Made by a program: the position numbers and the translations under genes. From Corynebacterium callunae DSM 20147 (GTDB lineage Bacteria; Actinomycetota; Actinomycetes; Mycobacteriales; Mycobacteriaceae), in NCBI RefSeq assembly GCF_000344785.1, contig NC_020506.1, positions 1,860,001 through 1,924,000 of the forward strand: a DNA stretch of 64,000 nt, read 5' to 3'. Below the pieces are notes generated by a model that was not told the DNA's origin, ran no database searches, and worked only from the letters and a program-made list of their open reading frames with translations. The first letter of the stretch is position 1, and each line of letters starts with the position of its first letter. Of the stretch, positions 1 through 7,725 are shown in pieces.

Positions 1-82
1 TACCTGCTGGTAAAGACAGAGAACCCAGCAACGCTAGGGCCTCGTTTTCGGCCTGCTGGCGTAGCTGGGTTGGATTATTCAT
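1..82 (-). CDS. glnD: GlnD, PII nucleotidyltransferase (N-terminal fragment)
   Basis: Only the first 27 codons lie in the window, starting at an ATG at 82 and running off the left edge. The fragment begins MNNPTQLRQQAENEALALLG. GlnD modifies the PII protein GlnK; in corynebacteria this is adenylylation rather than uridylylation (established for C. glutamicum). No domain is visible in so short a piece. The call rests on position: it follows glnK by 24 bases in the amtB-glnK-glnD order known from C. glutamicum, and the N-terminus resembles GlnD from that species as I remember it. The ribosome binding site is weak, so coupling to glnK translation is plausible. Confidence 0.8.
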   Translation of the reverse strand, partial: MNNPTQLRQQAENEALALLGSLSLPAG

Positions 83-106
83 CTGCAAAATCTTTTTGGA
101 GAGTGT

Positions 107-454
<348 letters not shown>

Positions 455-491
455 TTAGGACGTTAGGACGTTTGCACGTTTTCTTTTAAAC

Positions 492-1808
492 TTAACGAAT
501 TTCTGGGCCGGTGGTGTCATATGCTGACTCACCGTGCTCGTGCGTGTCGATGCCCTGCATTTCCTTTTCATCATCGATACGCCATCCCATAGTTGCCTTG
601 AGGATATAAGCGATGACTGCGGTAATAACACCTGCGAAAATCATAGCAACCAGTGCGATAACAACCTGAACTACGAAGAGTTTAAATCCGTCTGCGCCGC
701 CACCGGTAAGCAAGCCAGCGTCTGCTGCGAAGAGACCCACACCGATGGTGCCCCAGAGGCCAGCGACCAAGTGCACACCAACTACGTCGAGGGAATCGTC
801 AAAACCGAAGCGGTACTTCAGTCCAACACCGAGGCAAGCCAAGACGCCGCCGATTGCGCCGAGGATGATGGAAGTTAGTGGGGTAAGAGAGCCTGCTGCT
901 GGGGTAATTGCGACCAGACCAGCAACGACACCGGAAGCAGCACCAAGGCTGGTTGCGTGTCCATCGCGAATCTTTTCCATTAGCAACCAACCGAGCATTG
1001 CTGCTGCAGTTGCAACCGTGGTGTTAAGCCAAGCAAGACCGGCAACACCGTTTGCACCGAAAGCGGAACCACCGTTAAAGCCGAACCAACCGAACCAAAG
1101 AAGTGCTGCACCGAGCATTACCATTGGCAGGTTGTGAGGACGAGCAAAGCTCTTGCCGAAGGTACGACGCTTGCCGACGATGAAGGCTAGAACCAATGCA
1201 GCAGTACCTGCAGAGATGTGAACTACGGTGCCACCTGCGAAGTCGATTGGGGAAACATTTGCTTCACCATCGGTTGCGCCGAAGATCCAGGCTGCAAAAC
1301 CGTTTTCGAAGTGGGAAAGAAGGCCGCCACCCCACACCATATGAGCTAGTGGGAAGTAAACGAGGGTTGCCCACGCACCGGAGAAGACCAGCCAAGTGGA
1401 GAACTTAACGCGCTCTGCCAATGCACCGGAAATAAGAGCAGTGGAGATAACTGCGAAGGTGAGCTGGAATCCGATATCAATGATGTTCGGGTAGCCGGCA
1501 AGTCCTTCAACATAGTTGCCTTCTGCATCTACGATGGAGTCTTTAAGTCCAAAGAATTCAAAAGGATTGGCGAAGATGCCACCGATTGTCTGAGTTCCGT
1601 AGGACATTGACCAGCCCCACAAAACATAAACAATGGTCACCACACCGAGTGAGCCAAATGACATCATCATCATGTTAAGTACGGACTTTTGGCGAGACAT
1701 TCCGCCATAAAATAGAGCCAGTGCTGGTGTCATTAAAAGCACCAACGAAGCGGACATTAGCATCCAGGCGGAGTTACCTGAAGCGGCTGCGATCTGATCT
1801 GCGGTCAT
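492..1808 (-). CDS. amtB: Ammonium transporter AmtB
   Basis: This is a 438-residue Amt/MEP/Rh channel protein with about 11 membrane segments. Family landmarks include the two pore histidines in VVHISAGTAAL and VGVHLVAGLWGT, and the motif YFPLAHMVWGGG. The C-terminal tail is short and carries the family's conserved region before ending in charged residues. It transports ammonium across the plasma membrane and can be blocked by GlnK. The start at 1808 has an AAAGGAGG ribosome binding site about 11 bases upstream. It is the first gene of the amtB-glnK-glnD operon. Upstream lie a candidate -10 (TATAGT at 1912-1907) and two AmtR-like boxes, consistent with derepression under nitrogen limitation. 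Confidence 0.97.
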   Translation of the reverse strand: MTADQIAAASGNSAWMLMSASLVLLMTPALALFYGGMSRQKSVLNMMMMSFGSLGVVTIVYVLWGWSMSYGTQTIGGIFANPFEFFGLKDSIVDAEGNYVEGLAGYPNIIDIGFQLTFAVISTALISGALAERVKFSTWLVFSGAWATLVYFPLAHMVWGGGLLSHFENGFAAWIFGATDGEANVSPIDFAGGTVVHISAGTAALVLAFIVGKRRTFGKSFARPHNLPMVMLGAALLWFGWFGFNGGSAFGANGVAGLAWLNTTVATAAAMLGWLLMEKIRDGHATSLGAASGVVAGLVAITPAAGSLTPLTSIILGAIGGVLACLGVGLKYRFGFDDSLDVVGVHLVAGLWGTIGVGLFAADAGLLTGGGADGFKLFVVQVVIALVAMIFAGVITAVIAYILKATMGWRIDDEKEMQGIDTHEHGESAYDTTGPEIR

Positions 1809-1860
1809 AGCGTGGACGACCTCCTTTTAGGTGAAGTTTTTGCTCTCTAAGCTTTAGTGA

Positions 1861-1898
1861 GTTCACGGGGTATCTTCTGGGATTGATACCCCGTGAAC
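1861..1898 (-). repeat. Perfect 14-bp inverted repeat in the amtB leader
   Basis: The arms GTTCACGGGGTATC (1861-1874) and its exact complement (1885-1898) are separated by 10 bases. The element lies between the proposed -10 at 1907-1912 and the amtB ribosome binding site, so it would form a strong hairpin at the very 5' end of the transcript. No U-tract follows it, so it is not an ordinary terminator. It could be an operator just downstream of the promoter or an mRNA-stabilising 5' hairpin. Confidence 0.7.
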
Positions 1899-1906
1899 CG
1901 AATTCA

Positions 1907-1912
1907 ACTATA
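1907..1912 (-). promoter_or_regulatory. Candidate -10 box of the amtB-glnK-glnD operon
   Basis: TATAGT on the minus strand fits the corynebacterial TANNNT pattern. Its -35 region would fall around 1930-1936, inside the proximal AmtR-like box, which gives a simple repression geometry. Confidence 0.5.
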
Positions 1913-1928
1913 GACCTACAGAAACCAT

Positions 1929-1948
1929 TTTCGATAGCTCAATAGAAT
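1929..1948. promoter_or_regulatory. AmtR-like operator, proximal copy
   Basis: The sequence TTTCGAT-AGCTCA-ATAGAAT matches the C. glutamicum AmtR consensus (TTTCTAT, six bases, ATAGA-like) at all but a few positions. It covers the expected -35 region of amtB. AmtR is the nitrogen repressor of amtB-glnK-glnD in C. glutamicum. The regulator gene itself is not in this window. Confidence 0.7.
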
Positions 1949-1982
1949 TAACTTCGATTTACACCCTGGCCTGCCAAGTCAT

Positions 1983-2002
1983 TTTCAATAGCTCAACAGG
2001 TA
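1983..2002. promoter_or_regulatory. AmtR-like operator, distal weaker copy
   Basis: TTTCAAT-AGCTCA-ACAGGTA has a good left half and the same six-base spacer as the proximal box, but a poorer right half. It lies 54 bases upstream of the proximal copy. Two boxes suggest cooperative AmtR binding; this is inference. Confidence 0.5.
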
Positions 2003-2023
2003 CTTTTCAGGACTTGTTAGGTG

Positions 2024-2040
2024 GATCACACAGTGTGATC
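2024..2040. promoter_or_regulatory. Unassigned 17-bp palindrome upstream of amtB
   Basis: GATCACAC-A-GTGTGATC is perfectly symmetric. It is not a GlxR site, because its half-sites are oriented CACA..TGTG rather than TGTGA..TCACA. It lies about 110 bases upstream of the proposed amtB -10 box and 140 bases from the ftsY terminator. Confidence 0.45.
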
Positions 2041-2169
2041 GGGGGTAAATTCGGGTGTAGCGGAGAGTCCTTCGATACAGCTCAGAGTGACCTTTTTCGG
2101 TTATAGAACTTGTGCAGTTGGCCACTCAAAAAGTAATTAAGCCAGAGGCCTTACAGTGTGTCAATCACA

Positions 2170-2225
2170 GGAAAATAGAAAACTCCCTCGACACAGGCTG
2201 AATTTTCACCCTGTGCTGAGGGAGT
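2170..2225 (-). terminator. Rho-independent terminator of ftsY
   Basis: On the minus strand, starting 19 bases after the ftsY stop, ACTCCCTC (2225-2218) pairs with GAGGGAGT (2189-2182) and an inner CACAGG/CCTGTG extends the stem. It is followed by TTTTCTATTTTCC. Confidence 0.85.
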
Positions 2226-2243
2226 GCGTTTCGACGCTGCTAA

Positions 2244-3989
2244 TTAACCAAGCAAGGCGTCAACAAATCCTTCAACTTCAAACGGTGCCAAGTCATCGGC
2301 ACCCTCTCCAAGGCCAACCAGCTTCACTGGAACACCCAGCTCTTCTTGTACCTGGAAAACAATGCCACCCTTGGCAGTGCCATCTAGCTTGGTGAGTACC
2401 ACTCCGGTGATCTCTACAACATCGCGGAAGATACGAGCCTGCTGCATACCGTTTTGCCCCACAGTGGAATCCAAAACCAGCAAGACCTCATCTACGACGG
2501 CCTTCTTCTCTACAACACGCTTAACCTTGCCCAACTGATCCATAAGGCCAGTGGAGGTATGCAGACGTCCTGCGGTATCAATAAGCACCACATCTGCCTG
2601 GCGTTCAACGCCCTTAGCCACTGCATCAAAAGCTACTGATGCGGGATCCGCGCCTTCGGCTCCACGGATGGTTTCTGCACCAACACGACGGCCCCAGGTT
2701 TCTAGCTGATCAGCTGCTGCTGCACGGAAAGTATCGGCTGCACCCAAGATCACCTTATGCCCCATGGAAACGAGCACGCGAGCCAGTTTGCCGGTGGTGG
2801 TGGTTTTGCCGGTGCCGTTGACTCCAACAACAAGAACCACGGCTGGTTTGCCCTCATAAGGCATGGCCTTAATGGAACGGTCGAGGTCGGGGCGGCAGGC
2901 GTCGATAAGCGTTTGACGCAGCATGGCACGAGCCTCAGCCTCGCTGGCCACGCCGTGCGCCGCAATCTTTTCGCGCAAATCATCAACCACGCGGGCGGTG
3001 ACCTTGGAGCCAAGGTCAGCCTTGATCAACATTGCTTCAATGTCTTCCCATGCGTCTTCATCAAGATCGCCGGCGCTCAAGATACCAAGCACTGACTTTC
3101 CAAAGACGTTCTGGGAACGGGAAAGGCGACCACGCAGCTTGCCAATACGACCGGCAGCAGGAGCAATTTCATCAAGTGGTTCTGGTGCAGGAGCAGGTGC
3201 TTCATCTGGAACTGGAGTCTGCTCACGAGCTGCTTCTGCAAATTCAGCCGTCACCTGTGCTGCTTCAGCAGCCTCAACAGCCTCAGTTTCAGCTTCCTCC
3301 AAAGCCTTAACTTCTGCATTTTCTGCAGCTTCTGCACCTGCGATGGCTACTGGCTCTGCAACATTATCGACAGTTTCTTCAAAGATTGGAGAATCATTGT
3401 CAATTGGTTCATCGGCGATGATTGGCTCTTCAACAGCAACATCCTCAGCAATTGGAGCTTCTTCCAAAACTTCAGCGGTCTGCTCGGAGATTTCGGCTGG
3501 AGCCTCAACCTCTTCTACTGCTGGTTCCGCCACTACTGCTGGCTGTTCAGCAACCGGCTCTGCTGCTGGCTGCGCTGCAAAGATATCGGTGGCGGATTCC
3601 TTTGCCACTTCTTCCTTAGTTGGCGCTGATTCTTCTGCATTAACTGCGTCATCTTGGACAGTGCTTGGTGGGATAACCGGCGGGATTACCTGCGGAGCAA
3701 CTGGCTGTGCTGCTGCTTGCTGTGGCTTTTCAGCAGGCTTTCCGGACAGCTCTTGCCCCTCCCGCAGAACAGGCTCAGCCTCCTCTTTCTTGGCCGGTGC
3801 AAAGTTAAAGCCACCTTGGGCTTGGTAGTTGCCTGATTTTTCCTGTTGGGTTAGTTCCTTCTTTTCCTCTTCAGGCTTTTCAAAACTAACGGTTTTTGAT
3901 TTTGCTCGTTGATTGCCAATGATCAGCACAATGATGATCGCAAGCACCACGAGGACGACTAGTCCAATAATCCACATTGTCGGTTCCAT
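2244..3989 (-). CDS. ftsY: Signal recognition particle receptor FtsY
   Basis: FtsY is the membrane-bound SRP receptor GTPase that docks ribosomes translating membrane proteins. From the proposed start at 3989 the protein has 581 residues. It opens with one N-terminal membrane segment (WIIGLVVLVVLAIIIVLIIG), followed by about 250 residues of Ala/Glu-rich acidic low-complexity sequence. The C-terminal NG domain holds the P-loop GVNGTGKTTTTGKLA, DTAGR and TKLDGTAKGG. The N-terminal membrane anchor is typical of actinobacterial FtsY. The start is uncertain: ATG 3977 has GGAA spaced eight bases upstream, while the 3989 start lies directly behind a TATAG sequence. The longest reading frame begins at 4049. 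The gene has its own terminator. Confidence 0.95.
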   Translation of the reverse strand: MEPTMWIIGLVVLVVLAIIIVLIIGNQRAKSKTVSFEKPEEEKKELTQQEKSGNYQAQGGFNFAPAKKEEAEPVLREGQELSGKPAEKPQQAAAQPVAPQVIPPVIPPSTVQDDAVNAEESAPTKEEVAKESATDIFAAQPAAEPVAEQPAVVAEPAVEEVEAPAEISEQTAEVLEEAPIAEDVAVEEPIIADEPIDNDSPIFEETVDNVAEPVAIAGAEAAENAEVKALEEAETEAVEAAEAAQVTAEFAEAAREQTPVPDEAPAPAPEPLDEIAPAAGRIGKLRGRLSRSQNVFGKSVLGILSAGDLDEDAWEDIEAMLIKADLGSKVTARVVDDLREKIAAHGVASEAEARAMLRQTLIDACRPDLDRSIKAMPYEGKPAVVLVVGVNGTGKTTTTGKLARVLVSMGHKVILGAADTFRAAAADQLETWGRRVGAETIRGAEGADPASVAFDAVAKGVERQADVVLIDTAGRLHTSTGLMDQLGKVKRVVEKKAVVDEVLLVLDSTVGQNGMQQARIFRDVVEITGVVLTKLDGTAKGGIVFQVQEELGVPVKLVGLGEGADDLAPFEVEGFVDALLG

Positions 3990-4109
3990 ACCCTCTATAG
4001 TGACAGGTTTGGTTGACTCATACATCGCTAGCCCATGATTATTTGGCAAATTTAGCCTTAAAAGCCCAAAATTCAGGTTGAATGTTCACCCAAAAGCAAC
4101 TGCAACAGC

Positions 4110-4157
4110 AAAAAGCAGCTACCACTACCCCACTTCGGGATAACGGCAGCTGCTTTG
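4110..4157 (-). terminator. Terminator downstream of the 1124-residue gene
   Basis: AAAGCAGCTGCC pairs with GGTAGCTGCTTTTT across an inner TCCC/GGGG hairpin. The stem starts about 55 bases past the stop codon at 4211 and ends in a T-run followed by GC. Confidence 0.7.
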
Positions 4158-4210
4158 CGTCGCGGCAAAAAGTCGTGGCAAAACCTAGTCGCTCGCCTTA
4201 ATGCACTGTA

Positions 4211-7200
4211 TTAATCAACCAAACCTGGGTGCCGCACACCCAAGACCATGGCCTCTGCGGAGATAAGGTCACCGGTCACTAGATCTGGGACGATATCGGC
4301 AATTCTGCCCCAGCCGCCTGCAGCGCGGTCAAGAGTTCTGGTCTTGCCGATCATCTCATGTGCATGGAGGCGAGATGACAGTGCGAAGACCAAGGAGACT
4401 ACGGGAGTCAAGGCCCAAACATTGTCTGGATTGTCAGTGTTGACGCCATCAAGCTTGTCAAAGCGGATACGTGCAGAGGAATATAGCTGACGCTGCGTAC
4501 CGCGCATGGCACGGAGCAATTCCACGGCAGTCTTGATCAGACCTTCAGTCTGAAGAACCTCGCGCAACTCATCGCGCTTTTTGAAGGTTTCAAACACAGC
4601 CATCAAGCGGGTGTTATCTTCCATCAATGGTCCAGGCACGATGTCAGCATTGCTAAAGAACATATCCAGCAATGCCTTCTGCTGGGCTTCGTTCATGCTG
4701 GCAATAGCCACAGTGGACTGATCGATGCAGGCAGTATCCAGAGTTGAGTCACGTCCGGTGGCCAAAGTGGACAAGATATTCTTGCCGGCTACTTCTTCCA
4801 ACTGACCCAAAATAGGCAGCAGAGGAGTCCTATTTCCTAGTTCTTCAGCTTCCTTAAAAGCATTGGGAAGTAGACCAAGTAGCTGCAAGGTGCCAATCCA
4901 CGCGGTGCGATGAACTTCGGTGGCAGGCGCGTCGGTGGTAAATGGTGAAGCAGCCAGGCCGGAAGAAATAACCTTGCCGGGAAGTGCCTGAGCTGGAACC
5001 AAAGAAGCGGAAAGGCCCTTGAGTGCTGCTGCTGGGGAAGAACGCAGTGCGGAGTGAACAACTGGCAAATGCTCAGTGTTTCCTTGTTCAGTCCAAATAT
5101 GGGAAACATCCCAGAGTGCTGGAACTACGGCATCGCTAATTGGTGGTTCTTCAACCTGGCCACCAAAGAATGCAGACAGCTGCGCAAATTCCTCAGACTG
5201 TGCTGAGTAGTAGCCCTCTTGCTCCACGGTGATCGCTGCCTTGCCAGGAGACAAAGGAGTAATCAAAGTGGTGAAAGGATCAGCAGTGTGAAGCTGGACG
5301 ATAAGGTTTCCGGCACCCACCAAGTTTTCCGGCAAGGTGATTTCACTGGCACTGACCGGCAATTCCACGGCGCGGATCCATGGCGCGGTTTGTGGCCAGA
5401 TCCAAGCGCCGAGGTTTCGGCCTGCTGCAAGACCTGCAAAAACCAGCTTGTCATCTGCGATGGTGATTTCTTCACTGTGCGGGGTCTTATCAATAACAGC
5501 GATGGTCACGGATACACGGCGGTCCACGCGGCGATCAGTCCACTCAAATTCAATGGAACCACGTGGCATCACAAAGGTGCTGGCAGCAATTTCTTTCATG
5601 CTGCTCACCCAGGTACGGCCATTATCAGGGGTGGTCATCTTCACGGTGCGCAGTGGAGAACCGTGGTGGTTTCGCACACTGACCTTAGGATCGCCAACAT
5701 TAACACCGGTGCGAATACGCAGTTCACCAGCACCGTCAAGGTCACGTGGACCACAAACGGTACGGGTAACACGCCACATCGCAGGCTCGGTAATTAGTGG
5801 CAACTCGATAGAAATCTGCGGTGGCACAAAACGAAGTGGCATTTGGTCGCCTTCATCAGTGGTGACAATGAAGGATGCGTTGGGATCGGTGGCACCTACT
5901 CCCACCAGACGAGGTTCAGCAGTGAAGTGCTTTTCACCGGAGCGCACACGCAAAGTTGCTTCGCTCAAACCAGTGGTGGTTGGAATACGGAAGGACGCAC
6001 CGGACGCGATTTCTAGCTCGGTGGTCATGCCCTCCACAATGGCGAACTCATGGCGGAAGGATTCATTACGTGGTCCGCGCAGGCGCACCAGGTATTCACC
6101 AACCCATGGAGCATCGTAGATTTCTGGGTCAAAGATATAAAAGACGCCACCTTCGGCAGGTACTTCCAAAGGCTCTGGCTCAGCAATTTCTTCACCGGCT
6201 GCTCCCACACCTGCAAAAGCAGAGATAGAAAGCATCCAGGTTTCATCACGGCCACTAATGGTTGGCGGGAATTCCGCTACCAAAGATTGTGCGTGCACTG
6301 GCAGACCAGAGGTGGAACGAACATGTGCCACCAACTCTGTCGGGTGGTGGAATGCCACACGGCGACGTGGATCAATGCAGCGTACTTCTTTGTTGACCTT
6401 TAGGGAGGAAAGTCCACGTGCGTCAACACGGGAACATACCCATGAAGTCCAGCCTTCAACCTGGAAAGTTTCAAGTACTGGAACTTCCTGGCCGGTCACC
6501 ATATCTTCTAAAACTGCCTCTGCAGGAGCCAGCACGTAGATTTCCTGGTGGTGTAATGAGACCTTGTCGCTGAGGTTTTCGCCGCGCTTGGAGAACACCA
6601 AAACTGGATCATTAAAGTCCACCACTGGCACAACCCAAGTGATTTGGTTGGCAGTGTCGGTAACGGTGGTCTCGCGTACCTGTCGTTCCAAGGTGATATC
6701 TAGAGCTTGGGAATAACCGGAGGTATCGCCCCAGGCCCGACGGGTGGAGTAAATGCGGGTGGTGCCTTCAAGGCTTACACGCCAGTTAATTTCCTCATCA
6801 TTAACCTTTTGCTCCGGCAAACGCAGGCACACCTTGCGACGCTCTGCATCAAGGATCAAACGGGGACGCAATTCACGTAACGCCACACCCACGGAGTTTT
6901 CACGATCAGCAGTGCCAACTGGGCGTTCACGCAGTTCAGCAACCACCAGCTCGTCGATCATGGCAGGCAGACTGGACTCGCGCTCACGGTCAGGCCAAGA
7001 AGTAGGATGCAGGCTGGCAAATTCAATTAATTGCGCAACTCCAGCGAGCAGGGACGCAGCCCATTCCGGCGCCAAACGCTGCGCGCTATCAAACATGAAT
7101 GGGAACTCGGTGGTACCAGCCTCCACCTCGGTGAGCACGGCAGCAACCTCACGGTTGCTAATTCCGGCGTGGACACTCAAAATCTCCAGCGCCGATGCCG

Positions 7201-7585
7201 ACTCTGCGGGTACTGCCAAACCAGCTTGGACAAAAAGCTTTTCGACGTTGCCCTCCAGCACTGCGGCATGTTCAGCGCCGAGCCCTAAACCGCCGAAATA
7301 TTCACCGAAGAAGTCACTGGGATCACCAATTTGGGAAGCCCGGGACACCAAGGATGCAACGGTTAGACAAGGGGTCATCTCAAAGAGATCAATGAGGGAA
7401 GCACCCGCAGCAAGCTGACGGGAGAGGAAGGTTCCAAAAAAGCGATCGATTCTTTCCAGTTCATCTCGACGGAGTTGAACTTGAGGGAAGTAATCAACGC
7501 CTGCCAGTCGCTGGTTGAGATCCAGCTCAGTTTGTGATGCCCATCCGAGCAATGAATCGGTCATGTCTGCGATGCCAGCCGGCAT
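4211..7585 (-). CDS. Large conserved hypothetical protein between smc and ftsY
   Basis: I do not recognise this 1124-residue protein. The first ~230 residues look mostly helical. Residues ~230-830 are rich in short beta-strand patterns with regular Trp, Pro and Gly, suggesting several immunoglobulin-like beta-sandwich modules (for example around PWVGEYLVRLRGPRNESF). The last ~280 residues are helical again. There is no signal peptide, no clear membrane segment and no nucleotide-binding loop, so a large cytoplasmic scaffold-type protein is the most that can be inferred. The start at 7585 has GGGGAGAG about eight bases upstream. It sits between two essential genes, smc (140 bases upstream) and ftsY, and has its own terminator. 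Functional linkage to either neighbour is unproven. Confidence 0.85.
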   Translation of the reverse strand: MPAGIADMTDSLLGWASQTELDLNQRLAGVDYFPQVQLRRDELERIDRFFGTFLSRQLAAGASLIDLFEMTPCLTVASLVSRASQIGDPSDFFGEYFGGLGLGAEHAAVLEGNVEKLFVQAGLAVPAESASALEILSVHAGISNREVAAVLTEVEAGTTEFPFMFDSAQRLAPEWAASLLAGVAQLIEFASLHPTSWPDRERESSLPAMIDELVVAELRERPVGTADRENSVGVALRELRPRLILDAERRKVCLRLPEQKVNDEEINWRVSLEGTTRIYSTRRAWGDTSGYSQALDITLERQVRETTVTDTANQITWVVPVVDFNDPVLVFSKRGENLSDKVSLHHQEIYVLAPAEAVLEDMVTGQEVPVLETFQVEGWTSWVCSRVDARGLSSLKVNKEVRCIDPRRRVAFHHPTELVAHVRSTSGLPVHAQSLVAEFPPTISGRDETWMLSISAFAGVGAAGEEIAEPEPLEVPAEGGVFYIFDPEIYDAPWVGEYLVRLRGPRNESFRHEFAIVEGMTTELEIASGASFRIPTTTGLSEATLRVRSGEKHFTAEPRLVGVGATDPNASFIVTTDEGDQMPLRFVPPQISIELPLITEPAMWRVTRTVCGPRDLDGAGELRIRTGVNVGDPKVSVRNHHGSPLRTVKMTTPDNGRTWVSSMKEIAASTFVMPRGSIEFEWTDRRVDRRVSVTIAVIDKTPHSEEITIADDKLVFAGLAAGRNLGAWIWPQTAPWIRAVELPVSASEITLPENLVGAGNLIVQLHTADPFTTLITPLSPGKAAITVEQEGYYSAQSEEFAQLSAFFGGQVEEPPISDAVVPALWDVSHIWTEQGNTEHLPVVHSALRSSPAAALKGLSASLVPAQALPGKVISSGLAASPFTTDAPATEVHRTAWIGTLQLLGLLPNAFKEAEELGNRTPLLPILGQLEEVAGKNILSTLATGRDSTLDTACIDQSTVAIASMNEAQQKALLDMFFSNADIVPGPLMEDNTRLMAVFETFKKRDELREVLQTEGLIKTAVELLRAMRGTQRQLYSSARIRFDKLDGVNTDNPDNVWALTPVVSLVFALSSRLHAHEMIGKTRTLDRAAGGWGRIADIVPDLVTGDLISAEAMVLGVRHPGLVD

Positions 7586-7725
7586 TTATACACTCTCCCC
7601 GCGCATTATGCGTTTTCTACTAGAAGCAACTTAATTCTCTCACACTACCCCACCGAGGGGGCGATAACTTCTATGCCTAACCTCGCGCTCCTGCATAGCG
7701 CAGCAAGCGGTAACCAAGCCCACAT

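Noticed and set aside
2923..3828. 301-residue open frame opposite ftsY
   Set aside because: It is antisense to the Ala/Glu-rich region of ftsY, and its Ser/Ala-rich composition is the mirror of that repeat region. No ribosome binding site or promoter.
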